From: Gemmatimonadota bacterium
GTDB taxonomy: Bacteria > Latescibacterota > UBA2968
Assembly (NCBI GenBank): GCA_026706845.1
Contig: JAPOXY010000005.1
Span: forward strand, 1 to 42,460
Length of the DNA: 42,460 bases
Direction: 5' to 3'
Of the stretch, positions 26,405 to 35,459 are shown one piece after another. Under the pieces are notes generated by a model that made no database searches, was not told where the DNA came from, and was given only the letters and a program-made list of their open reading frames with translations. The first letter of the stretch is position 1. Each line of letters starts with the position of its first letter. Made by a program: the position numbers and the translations under genes.

Positions 26405-27154
26405 ATGCAAATATACGAAGATCCTGTCCATATATTGCTGAGAGAAATGGCTGAGGATCTTATAGAACATCCTGATCAACAATTCACAAGACAGCAGGCA
26501 ATTGATTGGTTTAAGGAAAAATATCCTAATGTCAGCTCAACAACTGTCGGCGCACAGTTAGCACGCCTATCAACGAATGTGCCACATCGGACTCACTACA
26601 GCCCTAAGCCCGTCAAAGATGACTTTTTCTTTAAGATTGATAGCCAGCATTACCGCCTCTATAACTCTGATCAAGACCCTAAGCCAATTCATGCCTCGGA
26701 AGAATCCCTCAATGATGAGCCTAGTACTGAAGAATACACCAATCCCCAAGGATCATCTGAATTTGCATACGAATCAGATCTGCAAAAATATCTCGCCAAA
26801 AATCTTTCTATCATTAAACCTGGGCTCACACTCTATGAACCAGAGGGGACTAGTGGCATTGAATTTCCAGCTGGTGACGGACGTTCTATTGATATTTTAG
26901 CTATTGACTCTAATGGTGATTTCGTGGTCATAGAATTGAAGGTGTCTCGAGGCTATGATCGTGTGATTGGGCAGATATTACGCTATATGGCCTGGGTTCG
27001 CCAAAACGAGGCCACATCTAACCAGAATGTCTATGGCATAATCATCGCCCGCGAAATTAGCAACGATTTGTTGTTGGCATCGTCTGAGGCCAGAGACATC
27101 CAATTGTTTGAATACGAATTATCATTTAATCTGAAACAAGTCGAAACGACTTAG
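26405..27154 (+). CDS. Nuclease-like protein: N-terminal winged-helix-like domain plus NucS/DUF91-like domain
   Basis: The start at 26405 (MQIYEDPVHILL) follows GGGAGAAG and gives 249 residues. The N-terminal 85 residues (REMAEDLIEHP, FTRQQAIDWFKEKYP, STTVGAQLARLS) look like a winged-helix or similar DNA-binding domain. A Glu/Ser/Pro-rich linker follows. The C-terminal domain has D163 (SIDILAID), E177-L-K179 (FVVIELKV), then VIGQILRYMAWVRQN and YGIIIAREISNDLLLAS, matching the PD-(D/E)XK core of NucS/EndoMS-type (DUF91) nucleases. Family members cut mismatched or branched DNA, or act in restriction. Context with a radical SAM protein and a methyltransferase suggests DNA repair or defence. Domain call: fairly sure. 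Role: inferred. Confidence 0.8.
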   Translation: MQIYEDPVHILLREMAEDLIEHPDQQFTRQQAIDWFKEKYPNVSSTTVGAQLARLSTNVPHRTHYSPKPVKDDFFFKIDSQHYRLYNSDQDPKPIHASEESLNDEPSTEEYTNPQGSSEFAYESDLQKYLAKNLSIIKPGLTLYEPEGTSGIEFPAGDGRSIDILAIDSNGDFVVIELKVSRGYDRVIGQILRYMAWVRQNEATSNQNVYGIIIAREISNDLLLASSEARDIQLFEYELSFNLKQVETT

Positions 27155-27240
27155 GCCACTAAAAAAACCTGGACTTAATCCGTTATTGATTCGTGTCTTT
27201 GTGTGACGCCTTCTTACATCTCACCTAAAAAAGGAGCAAT

Positions 27241-28653
27241 ATGAACAGACCAAATTTTATGTTGATAACAGCAGATGACATGAACTGGGATGCAGTGGGG
27301 GCATTTGGTTGCCCAACAGCGGGCACGACCCCAAATATTGACCGGTTGGCCGCGGGGGGATTGCGGTTTAACCACGGACATGTGACAATAGCAGTATGCC
27401 AACCGAGCCGCTCGGCATTGATGACCGGGCGCTATCCGCATCTCAGCGGGGGCGAGGGTTTTTATCACTTGCGACACGAAGGCGTCCCCATACTACCCGA
27501 TATCTTGCGCGGTGAAGGCTATGACGTGGGCATTTTGGGCAAAGTGACACACTCGACGCCATACGCGGCATTTCAATGGGACATGGCGCATGATCAGATC
27601 GATTTGGGGCAGGGACGAAATCCCGATGCGTATTATCAGCATGCAAAAAACTTTGTTCAGGGTGCAGTAGATGGCGACCGCCCATTTTTCCTCATGGCAA
27701 ACTCCCACGATCCGCACCGTCCGTTTTACGGCAACGACAAACCCGAATGGTACAGCGAACTCGACCCGCCTGCGGTGCCACCTTCGCGCACATTTGACCC
27801 GGAAGAAGTGATCATTCCCGAGTTCTTGCCCGATCTGCCGGATGTGCGTCTGGAAATAGCCGAGTATTACAACTCTGTTCGCCGCTGTGATGATACTGTG
27901 GGCCGATTGCTCAATGTGCTGGATGAAGCGGGCGTGGCGGAGAACACACTGATAATGTTCTTATCCGATAATGGCATGGCATTCCCCTTCGCAAAAACAA
28001 ATTGTTATCTAAACAGCACGCGCACGCCCTTTTTGGCGCGGTGGCCCGCGGTCATTCAAGCCGGACGCGTGGATACCGAGCATTTTATCTCCGGAGTAGA
28101 TTATTTGCCCACAGTGCTGGATGCGATTGGGGTAGATATCCCGGACGGCGTCAATGGCAAATCGCGCCTGCCCGTATTGAGGGGCAAAAAACAGGATGGC
28201 TGCGAACAAGTCTTCACGCAATTTCACCAGACCTCGGGGCGGCGCAATTACCCGATGCGATGCGTGCAAAACACGCGATTCGGCTATATCTTCAATCCCT
28301 GGTCCGATGGCGAACGCGAATTTCGAAATGAATCCCAGAATGGTCGGTCCTGGCAGGCGATGAAAGAAGCAGAAGCCAACGACCCGGAATTGGCTGCGCG
28401 AAACCATTTGTTCAGCTATCGCGTACTCGAAGAATTTTACGATTTTGAGAACGATCCCAACGCGCTGAACAACCTCATTGACGACCCCGACTACGCCGAT
28501 GAAATCCAGGAACTTAGAAATGCGCTCGAAGAATGGATGGCAGAAACAAACGACCCGGCGCGCAAAGCCTTTCGCGGTCGCGCATCGCGGCAAGCGCTCG
28601 ACGATCTGATGGATCACCTCGCGGATACAATTGGAAAACGTCCCAATGAGTAA
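27241..28653 (+). CDS. Sulfatase (formylglycine type, S1 family)
   Basis: The 470-residue hydrolase starts after AAAAGGAG. Metal ligands are the N-terminal D12-D13 (ITADDMNWD). The sulfatase signature C53-Q-P-S-R57 (AVCQPSRSALMTGRYPH) provides the cysteine converted to formylglycine. Further metal and sulfate positions appear in HDPHRPFYG and FLSDNGM. The ending with FYDFENDPNALNNLIDDP is common in this family. No signal peptide is visible, so the enzyme is probably cytoplasmic or exported by other means. It opens a run of co-oriented genes that probably handle sulfated or related sugars. The substrate cannot be given; some S1-like proteins act on phosphonate or other esters. Confidence 0.92.
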   Translation: MNRPNFMLITADDMNWDAVGAFGCPTAGTTPNIDRLAAGGLRFNHGHVTIAVCQPSRSALMTGRYPHLSGGEGFYHLRHEGVPILPDILRGEGYDVGILGKVTHSTPYAAFQWDMAHDQIDLGQGRNPDAYYQHAKNFVQGAVDGDRPFFLMANSHDPHRPFYGNDKPEWYSELDPPAVPPSRTFDPEEVIIPEFLPDLPDVRLEIAEYYNSVRRCDDTVGRLLNVLDEAGVAENTLIMFLSDNGMAFPFAKTNCYLNSTRTPFLARWPAVIQAGRVDTEHFISGVDYLPTVLDAIGVDIPDGVNGKSRLPVLRGKKQDGCEQVFTQFHQTSGRRNYPMRCVQNTRFGYIFNPWSDGEREFRNESQNGRSWQAMKEAEANDPELAARNHLFSYRVLEEFYDFENDPNALNNLIDDPDYADEIQELRNALEEWMAETNDPARKAFRGRASRQALDDLMDHLADTIGKRPNE

Positions 28654-28669
28654 GAAAGGAATTTTAGTC

Positions 28670-28960
28670 ATGCAAAATGATAAACTCGCGGAAACAGTTG
28701 CGGAACAAGGCTGGAAATACGGCGATATGCTCCGGGATCTGGGCACTTATTTTTTGCGGAATCCAAAACGATTCAAATTTGCATTAAACCGCATGTCCCA
28801 CAGACTCGATCCCCGTGAGCTTGCGCAGTTACAAAAATTGAGTCGAGACCGAACAATCGAAAACTCAGGGACATTTGAAGATCGATTTGAGGAAATTTGC
28901 TGGGCAAAAGACCCCGCGGAAAAACGCGAACTCGTGCGGCGAATGCTGCGACACCTGTAA
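28670..28960 (+). CDS. Hypothetical small protein, 96 aa, between two sulfatases
   Basis: I do not recognise this family. The start at 28670 has AAAGGA 9 bases upstream; an ATG at 28646 overlapping the sulfatase stop is also possible. The product is highly charged and probably all-helical (LDPRELAQLQKLSRD, KDPAEKRELVRRMLRHL), with no membrane segment or metal motif. It lies 16 bases after the first sulfatase and 15 before the second, so it belongs to the same transcript. It could be a helper or regulator of the operon, but nothing in the sequence shows this. Confidence 0.65.
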   Translation: MQNDKLAETVAEQGWKYGDMLRDLGTYFLRNPKRFKFALNRMSHRLDPRELAQLQKLSRDRTIENSGTFEDRFEEICWAKDPAEKRELVRRMLRHL

Positions 28961-28975
28961 TTATAAGGAGATGAA

Positions 28976-30247
28976 ATGGCACAGTTGCCCAATATCCTGA
29001 TCATCCTGGGCGATGATCACGGTTACGGCGATATCTCGGCGCATCGGGGACCGCATATTCAAACGCCAAACATCGATCGCATTGCTGAAAACGGCATGCG
29101 CTTGACGCAATTCTACGCAAATTCCTCCGTATGTTCTCCCAGTCGCGCGGCATTGATGACCGGGCGATATCCAGATCGGGTCGGCGTACCTGGCGTGATT
29201 CGCACTTACCCCGAGAGTAATTGGGGATATTTCAGTCGCGATGCCATAACACTGCCGTCAATGCTCAAACAAAAAGACTACCACACGTCAATCGTTGGAA
29301 AATGGCACCTGGGCCTCGAGCCAGAGAACCATCCGTGCAAGCGCGGATTTGATCATTTCCACGGTTTTCTGGGCGACATGATGGACGATTATTACACGCA
29401 TCTGCGACACGACCAGAATTACATGCGAAAGGACCTCGAGGTAATTGATCCGCACGGACACGCAACGGATTTGTTTACAGAATGGGCGATAGACGTGATT
29501 CGCGGACACGCGCATTCGTCGCAGCCTTTTTTCCTTTACCTGGCTTATAATGCGCCACACACGCCCATTCAACCGCCAGAAGATTGGATCGAACGCGTGC
29601 GCCAGCGCGAGCCTGATGCCTCGCCCGAACGGGTGAAATACATCGCGCTGGTCGAGCACATGGATGCGGGCATTGGTCGGGTCCTGGACGCGCTTGAGAA
29701 AACCGGACAACTTTCCAATACTCTCGTGATCTACACATCGGACAACGGCGGACAGTTAAATGTGGGCGCAACCAACGGTGATTTAAAAGGCGGAAAGGGA
29801 CAGATGTATGAAGGCGGCATTCGGGTACCCACCTGTGCAATGTGGGCAGATGAAATCGAAAAAGGCCAGGTATGTGATAACGTTGCCATGCTGATGGACC
29901 TGTTTCCCACAGCCTGCGAAATAGCAGGTGTATCGGTCAACCATGAAATCGAAGGACTGTCTATTTTGCCAACGCTGAGAGGAGAAAACCAGGATTTCTC
30001 TGATCGCGCGATGTACTGGGTGCGAAAAGACGGGGGTCCTTCATTCCTCGGACTAAACCAGCACGCTGTTCGACGCGGCAATATCAAATTGCTGCACAAC
30101 AGTCCTTTTGAACCACTGGAACTCTATGATCTGGGCAATGACCCTCAAGAGGCATCGGATCAGGCAAAAACAGGCGCATTTCGGGAAATGGGTGAGTTGT
30201 TGCAGACGGAAATGCAACAAAATGGCAGTGTGCCCTGGCAAGCATAA
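28976..30247 (+). CDS. Sulfatase (formylglycine type, arylsulfatase-like)
   Basis: The 423-residue sulfatase starts at an ATG after AAGGAG. Metal ligands include D13-D14 (ILGDDHGYGD), and the signature is C53-S-P-S-R57 (SSVCSPSRAALMTGRYPDR). GKWHLG, the NAPHTPIQPPEDW segment and YTSDNGGQ are classic arylsulfatase A-like motifs. The C-terminal LYDLGNDPQEASD is typical. It shares only family-level features with the sulfatase upstream, so the two likely act on different linkages or substrates. No signal peptide is evident. Confidence 0.93.
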   Translation: MAQLPNILIILGDDHGYGDISAHRGPHIQTPNIDRIAENGMRLTQFYANSSVCSPSRAALMTGRYPDRVGVPGVIRTYPESNWGYFSRDAITLPSMLKQKDYHTSIVGKWHLGLEPENHPCKRGFDHFHGFLGDMMDDYYTHLRHDQNYMRKDLEVIDPHGHATDLFTEWAIDVIRGHAHSSQPFFLYLAYNAPHTPIQPPEDWIERVRQREPDASPERVKYIALVEHMDAGIGRVLDALEKTGQLSNTLVIYTSDNGGQLNVGATNGDLKGGKGQMYEGGIRVPTCAMWADEIEKGQVCDNVAMLMDLFPTACEIAGVSVNHEIEGLSILPTLRGENQDFSDRAMYWVRKDGGPSFLGLNQHAVRRGNIKLLHNSPFEPLELYDLGNDPQEASDQAKTGAFREMGELLQTEMQQNGSVPWQA

Positions 30248-30263
30248 GAAGGAGATCTATCAA

Positions 30264-31235
30264 ATGGCGATAAAAATGGTATTGCAGCGGGCATTGGAAG
30301 AGGAATACATGCGGCAGATCCACGACCTGGGTGTGGAAACTGTGGTGGTGAAGTCCGAAGAAGACATCCTGTCGGAAATTGGTGATGCAGATGCGTATTT
30401 TGGAGGTATGACGCCGCAGATTTTGAAGGCAGCGAAAAAACTGCGGTGGGTACAGGCGACGAGTGCCGGGTTGGATGGATATTACTTTCCAGAACTGCGG
30501 AATAGCGATTTGACAGTGACGAATATCCGCGGGATATACAGCGATGTGATTGCCGATCATGTCTTTTCAATGGTCATGGCATTTGCCCGCGGATTGCATC
30601 ACTATATTCGCAATCAGTCCCAGAGCAAATGGGAAAAAGACGCCCCCGTAATCCACCTTGCGGGAACGACATTGGGCGTCGTCGGTTTGGGAGGCATTGG
30701 TCTGGCTGTTGCCGAGCGGGGCCCGGTCTTTGGCATGCGCGTGCTGGGGATGGATCCCGCACCAAAGGGAAAACCCGATTTTATCGCGCGTATTTATTCT
30801 CCCGATGAACTTTCGGATATGGTCGGAGAGTCGGATTTTGTGGTAATTTGCGTACCGCATACAGCACAGACCGAAGGGCTATTCGACGCAGATATGTTTC
30901 GCGCAATGAAAAATACGGGCATTCTAATCAATATCGGCCGCGGCAAAGTGGTCCAATTGCACGCCCTGACCAGCGCATTGCAATCCGGGCAAATCGGCGG
31001 TGCCGGTCTCGATGTGTATGAAGAGGAACCGCTGTCGCAAGACCACGCTCTATGGTCCATGGAAAATGTGATATTGACGCCACATGTGGCCGGTGTGTCG
31101 CCCGAAATAGACAAGCGCAGAAAGGCATTAATCGTGGAAAATGTGCGGCGATTCTGCGCGGGAGAACCCCTGTTAAATGTAGTGGATAATCAGAAGGGCT
31201 ATGTCGTGGATGCGACATCGATTTGGAAAACATAA
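30264..31235 (+). CDS. D-2-hydroxyacid dehydrogenase
   Basis: The product is 323 residues from the ATG at 30264, with AAGGAGAT about 8 bases upstream; the frame extends back into the sulfatase without support. It interconverts D-2-hydroxyacids and 2-oxoacids with NAD(P)H. The nucleotide-binding motif is LGVVGLGGIGLAVAERG. The catalytic Arg lies in NIGRGKVV, Glu in the VYEEEPL region, and His at 274 in LTPHVAG. It resembles the glyoxylate/hydroxypyruvate and GhrA-like subgroup. In the operon it may process acids released from a sugar. Confidence 0.9.
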   Translation: MAIKMVLQRALEEEYMRQIHDLGVETVVVKSEEDILSEIGDADAYFGGMTPQILKAAKKLRWVQATSAGLDGYYFPELRNSDLTVTNIRGIYSDVIADHVFSMVMAFARGLHHYIRNQSQSKWEKDAPVIHLAGTTLGVVGLGGIGLAVAERGPVFGMRVLGMDPAPKGKPDFIARIYSPDELSDMVGESDFVVICVPHTAQTEGLFDADMFRAMKNTGILINIGRGKVVQLHALTSALQSGQIGGAGLDVYEEEPLSQDHALWSMENVILTPHVAGVSPEIDKRRKALIVENVRRFCAGEPLLNVVDNQKGYVVDATSIWKT

Positions 31236-31252
31236 ATAGAGGAGAAAAGAAA

Positions 31253-32260
31253 ATGGCGAGTTTTAAAGCTGGTGTTATCGGTTGTGGGGGACGAGGGAAA
31301 GCGCACGCACGCGGGTGGACCGCGTCGGACGACGTAGCGATCATCGCGTGTGCCGACCCGTTTGAGGCACCGCGTTTGGCGTATATGGCGGAATTTGGTG
31401 TTGAAAATGGCTACGAAGACTATCGCGACATGCTGGAGAAGGAAGACCTGGACTTTGTAAGTGTGTGTACCTGGACCGGATTGCATCACGATATGATTGT
31501 AGATGCGGCGGGCAGTGGGATTCAGGCGATTCACGCAGAAAAGCCCATGGCACCGACCTGGGGAGAAGCAAAGTCGCTGTATCAGGCATGCGTGGATAAC
31601 GACGTGGTCATTACATTTTGTCATCAAAGGCGGTTTGCCGGGCAATTTATAAAGGCAAAGGGGATTGCAAAATCTGGTGCCATTGGCGAAGTGCGGCGTT
31701 TTGAGGGCAATTGCCCAAACATGTTCGACTGGGGCACGCACTGGTTCGATATGTTTTTCTTTTACAATGACGATGAACCCGCCGAGTGGGTAATCGGGCA
31801 AATTGACGCAGAAGGTGGGCGCGAGGTGTTTGGGACCCCCGTAGAAGGCAGCGGAATTTCGTGGATTCGGTACCAAAATGGCCGTGAGGGATTGTTGGTA
31901 ACAGGTATAACCAGGATGCAGGGCGTTGCGAATCGGTTGGTCGGGAGCGAAGGATTCATTGAAATTGGGGGCCGCGATGCTCGCCCACTCCGCGTTGTAT
32001 CGGGCACCCAGGAGGTAGATGTGGATCTCAGCGGCATGGTGAGTCAGCGCGATGCGACAACCGTTGCTGTGCTGGACCTCGTCGATGCCGTGAAAAACGG
32101 ACGCGAACCCGAACTTTCAGGGCGCAAAGCACTGCAAGCAACAGAATTGATTTTTGCAACTTATGAATCGAGTCGCCGCCGAGGTAGAGTTGTATTACCT
32201 CTAAATGTGGATGATTCAGCACTGTTGAGTATGCTGGAAGATGGTACGGTCAAATTATGA
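31253..32260 (+). CDS. Gfo/Idh/MocA-family oxidoreductase
   Basis: The product is 335 residues from the ATG at 31253, with GAGGAG 8 bases upstream. The Rossmann motif is GVIGCGGRGKAHARGW, and the family-defining EKP motif is E96-K97-P98 (HAEKPMAPT). A W-x-x-H-like segment (WGTHWFDMFFFY) carries the probable catalytic His. These enzymes oxidise or isomerise sugars, inositols and sugar acids with NAD(P). The stop overlaps the next gene by four bases (ATGA). Together with the hydroxyacid dehydrogenase it supplies redox steps of the putative sugar pathway. Confidence 0.9.
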   Translation: MASFKAGVIGCGGRGKAHARGWTASDDVAIIACADPFEAPRLAYMAEFGVENGYEDYRDMLEKEDLDFVSVCTWTGLHHDMIVDAAGSGIQAIHAEKPMAPTWGEAKSLYQACVDNDVVITFCHQRRFAGQFIKAKGIAKSGAIGEVRRFEGNCPNMFDWGTHWFDMFFFYNDDEPAEWVIGQIDAEGGREVFGTPVEGSGISWIRYQNGREGLLVTGITRMQGVANRLVGSEGFIEIGGRDARPLRVVSGTQEVDVDLSGMVSQRDATTVAVLDLVDAVKNGREPELSGRKALQATELIFATYESSRRRGRVVLPLNVDDSALLSMLEDGTVKL

Positions 32261-33345
32261 AACACGTAACAGTGTACCGAGAAAAGGGGCGTTTTGCGGG
32301 TTGGCCCGCAAATTACGGCGTGTGGTCGTGGGGTGACGAGATCGCGCTGGGATTTACGCTGGGATATACAGATCTCCATGGCGGTTTTCACGCGCGAGAC
32401 AAAGACCGTCCATTTGTAAACATGCAGGCGCGAAGTGTGAATGGCGGCGAAACCTGGAAAGTAGGCCCCATGCCGTGCAAAACCCCGGGAAATCGCGGAT
32501 TGTCAGCCGACGAACACATGAATGAGGGATTGCGCGTAGGTGAAATTCTGGACGGTGAACACGGGCCGACAGATTGTCCGGGCAATGTGGATTTTTCGCA
32601 TCCCGACTTCGCATTGATGTGTGCCAGGACGGGCCTGGGTCCGGGAGTCTGTTCCTTCTGGTACTATTCGCAGGACCGATGCCAGTCGTGGAACGGGCCT
32701 TTCTCGCTCCCAATGTGGGGGCAAACCGGGATTGCTGCGCGAACGGATTATCTGGTGGATAGCGCGGATCGGTGCACACTATTTCTAACGGCGAATAAAC
32801 GCAATGGACTGGAAGGCCGCGTATTTGCTGCGCGGTCTTATGATGGCGGGCGCAAATTTGGATTTCTATCGTGGCTGAGTGAAGAACCTGCTGGTTTTCA
32901 GATCATGCCCGCAAGTTTGCGTCTCAGTGAAAATCGCATTCTCGTCACTGTGCGCTGCACGGAACGCGGAGAATTTACAGCGTCAAAACACTGGATCGAC
33001 GCGTATTTATCCGAAGATGATGGGTTGACATGGACACATGTCGGTCGGCCTGTACCCGCTTCTGGCCAGGGGGGAAACCCGCCGACATTGACGCTTCTGA
33101 AGGACGGACGAATCGTTCTAACTTACGGTTATCGCGCCGCACCTTATGGTATTCGCGCCAGGATCAGTGACACGACCGGAACCAACTGGAGCGAGGAAAT
33201 TGGACTGCGCGAAGATGGTGGCAATGCGGATATTGGGTATCCGCGCACTGTTCTGAGACCCGATGGATCACTTGTAACTGCCTATTATTATAACGATACT
33301 CCCGAAGGCGAACGCTATATCGGCGCGACCATCTGGAAACCCTGA
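32257..33345 (+). CDS. BNR-repeat / sialidase-like six-bladed propeller protein
   Basis: The 362-residue protein shows Asp-box-like repeats SVNGGETW (residues 60-67), SYDGGRKF (194-201, degenerate) and SEDDGLTW (252-259), the mark of the sialidase propeller fold. An Arg in ILVTVRCTERGE and the late tyrosines (VTAYYYND) could belong to a sialidase-type site, but the full Arg triad is not certain. No signal peptide is visible. It is translationally coupled to the Gfo/Idh gene (ATGA overlap). It may be an exo-sialidase-like glycosidase or a non-catalytic binder; substrate unknown. Confidence 0.82.
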   Translation: MKHVTVYREKGRFAGWPANYGVWSWGDEIALGFTLGYTDLHGGFHARDKDRPFVNMQARSVNGGETWKVGPMPCKTPGNRGLSADEHMNEGLRVGEILDGEHGPTDCPGNVDFSHPDFALMCARTGLGPGVCSFWYYSQDRCQSWNGPFSLPMWGQTGIAARTDYLVDSADRCTLFLTANKRNGLEGRVFAARSYDGGRKFGFLSWLSEEPAGFQIMPASLRLSENRILVTVRCTERGEFTASKHWIDAYLSEDDGLTWTHVGRPVPASGQGGNPPTLTLLKDGRIVLTYGYRAAPYGIRARISDTTGTNWSEEIGLREDGGNADIGYPRTVLRPDGSLVTAYYYNDTPEGERYIGATIWKP

Positions 33346-33347
33346 AG

Positions 33348-34706
33348 TTATTCTTCCCAGGCGTTTACACCTTCACTGTCAAACGCCGGAAGCAGGACAA
33401 AGTGATCCTCTGTCTCAATCATGCGCTCGCACAGCAAGCGATGATGGTGGACAACCAGGTCGCGGTAATTGGGATCATCCACCAGATTATTCATTTCCCC
33501 GGGATCGTTTTTCAGATCAAAAAATTGCCAGGGCTTGCCGCCCATGTTATTGCCCTTCACGGTATATTTGTAATCCCGCGTCCGAAATCCCCGCCAGACC
33601 TCATCAAAAAATGGTGGTCTTTCCCGCAGTTCTGCAACAAACTCGAGCAAAACACCCTCGCGATCAAGCGCATCTACATCCCCGTGAATGAGCGGTGTCA
33701 AGTTCGTCCCCGGCACCTCATTTTTTGGGGTTAACCCCACCAATCCAAGCAGTGTTGGAAACAAATCCTCGGTGCATGTTGGGTCATTGATCACCGTTCC
33801 CGCCCGTTCTCTTATGCGGGGATCCCACACCATGAGAGGAATCCCCACAGATTCTTCGTAGGGCCACTGCTTGGCGCGCAGACCGTGTGCGCCCGCTAAC
33901 TCGCCGTGGTCAGATAAAAAGACCACGACTGTATCATCCAATAATCCTTCCGCTTTGAGAAAAGCCATCATCTTTCCCACATTGGCATCCAGATTCTCAA
34001 CCATAGCATTATAGCGCTTGCGATTGAGAATGAACGTTTCGCGCTGTGCGGGATCCGCCACATCAAAGTTTTCGGGTAATACAATATCTCTCGCTTCCCA
34101 GGCGGATTGCACATCTTCGGGAGCCACAAAAGGATCGTGAGGCGGTTCTACAGAAAGGACCATACAGAAAGGACGGTCATCCACGCGGTCTTTTATATGA
34201 TCCATACCAATTTGAAACAAACCATCGGTCTGATACCCCTCAATTTTTTTCGGCGTGGGATCGTCATCTTCAAAATAACAGGTATCAAAGGGATCATTGC
34301 GCAGCTCAAAACCATACCACTTTTGCCAGCGACCCTGCCGAGAACGCGGTATCCGCGTGCGGTTGACCTGCACAGCAGATCCCAACCGCCCGTGCCCGCC
34401 ATCGAGATGCCATTTGCCCACATAAATGGTTTCATACCCCGCCTCATTAAACTCATCTGCCAGCGTCCGCTCTTCCGTGGACATAGCGTATTCAATGCCC
34501 GGTATTTTGCGGACATGGGCATATTCGCCGGTCATAAGTGTAAACCGAAAAGGCACACAGATCGGATACGTGGAACACGCATTGTCAAATCGAACACCCT
34601 GTTGTGCAAAGGCGTCCAGATGCGGTGTGCGTGCATCCGGATCGCCGTGAACGCCAAGAGCCTGCCGGCGCAACTGGTCACTCAATAAAACGATTAGATT
34701 TGGCAT
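33348..34706 (-). CDS. Sulfatase-like hydrolase with a Cys-x-Pro-Phe-Arg active-site motif
   Basis: The 452-residue protein lies convergent to the operon before it, with only two bases between stop codons. The N-terminal LLSDQLRRQALG has DQ in place of the common DD metal pair, as in the DQ subgroup of S1 sulfatases. The signature is C50-V-P-F-R54 (YPICVPFRFTLMTG): the modifiable Cys, Pro and Arg are present, but the usual Ser/Ala is Phe. GKWHLDGG, EPPHDPF and FLSDHGE are intact. This could be a sulfatase or a phosphonate-hydrolase-like member. Whether the formylglycine-generating enzyme accepts this motif is untested here. Confidence 0.88.
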   Translation of the reverse strand: MPNLIVLLSDQLRRQALGVHGDPDARTPHLDAFAQQGVRFDNACSTYPICVPFRFTLMTGEYAHVRKIPGIEYAMSTEERTLADEFNEAGYETIYVGKWHLDGGHGRLGSAVQVNRTRIPRSRQGRWQKWYGFELRNDPFDTCYFEDDDPTPKKIEGYQTDGLFQIGMDHIKDRVDDRPFCMVLSVEPPHDPFVAPEDVQSAWEARDIVLPENFDVADPAQRETFILNRKRYNAMVENLDANVGKMMAFLKAEGLLDDTVVVFLSDHGELAGAHGLRAKQWPYEESVGIPLMVWDPRIRERAGTVINDPTCTEDLFPTLLGLVGLTPKNEVPGTNLTPLIHGDVDALDREGVLLEFVAELRERPPFFDEVWRGFRTRDYKYTVKGNNMGGKPWQFFDLKNDPGEMNNLVDDPNYRDLVVHHHRLLCERMIETEDHFVLLPAFDSEGVNAWEE

Positions 34707-34737
34707 ACTCCGCTCCGTTTAGAATGAAAGTTTAGCC

Positions 34738-35355
34738 TCACAATTCAAGTGCCCGCCACATGTACCAGCTTCCCACTGAGCGATAAGGTCGCCACCGCTC
34801 GCAATAAACTATCATTTCTTTTTCTGTTGGCAACTCATCCAACCCATAAGTGAGCATAAATCCCTTGCGCACCCCCAAATCTTTTGTGGGGAGCACATCT
34901 GGCCTACCGAGTTGAAACATCAGAAGCATTTGAACCGTCCACTCTCCAATGCCGCGCACCTGTGTAAGATTTTCTACAATATCGGCATCCGACATTTCGC
35001 GAAGGCGTGAACCCGGGGGAATCAGACCATCTATGGTTTTTTGCGCCAGATCATTTACCGCAACCACTTTTGCCCGGGACATGCCCGCATTGCGAAGCAC
35101 CTGGTCATCCATCGCAAGCACTTCATCCGGATTGATATTTCCCCCAGAAAACAGCGCACGCACCCGTTTGTGAATGGCGGCAGCCGCTTTTCCTGAGAGT
35201 TGTTGATAGATAATCGACCGCAAAAGCGCATCAAAAGGGTTTACTTGTCTGGGTAAATCAAGGTTTATTGGCCCTGCCTGCTCGATTAATTGACCGAGTC
35301 TGCGATCATTTTTGCACAATACCCGCATTGCTTTTTGAGAATCATAAGTCAGCAC
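34738..35355 (-). CDS. AlkA-like DNA-3-methyladenine glycosylase
   Basis: The 205-residue base-excision enzyme starts at a GTG (35355) with AGGAGAC upstream. The N-terminal NPFDALLRSIIYQQLSGKAA and the helix-hairpin-helix LTQVRGIGEWTVQMLLMF are diagnostic of the HhH-GPD family. The catalytic aspartate is D159 (LPTKDLGVRKG). It lacks the N-terminal domain of E. coli AlkA and matches the short MAG/AlkA2 type. It removes alkylated purines. It follows oriC on the dnaA strand and is followed by the sulfatase-like gene. Confidence 0.9.
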   Translation of the reverse strand: MLTYDSQKAMRVLCKNDRRLGQLIEQAGPINLDLPRQVNPFDALLRSIIYQQLSGKAAAAIHKRVRALFSGGNINPDEVLAMDDQVLRNAGMSRAKVVAVNDLAQKTIDGLIPPGSRLREMSDADIVENLTQVRGIGEWTVQMLLMFQLGRPDVLPTKDLGVRKGFMLTYGLDELPTEKEMIVYCERWRPYRSVGSWYMWRALEL

Positions 35356-35459
35356 CCCGACCGTCTCCTATCAATGTATGCATGGTAAGATACCTTACTC
35401 TTGATGACACAGAACAATATAAACATATCCCCAGAAAAAACGAAACCCCTTCCTCAACC

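Noticed and set aside
28009-28746. 245-codon reverse-strand ORF over the first sulfatase
   Set aside because: Antisense to a gene with intact active-site motifs; composition shadow.
31199-31876. 225-codon reverse-strand ORF over the Gfo/Idh gene
   Set aside because: Shadow of a strongly supported gene; no motif or ribosome site.
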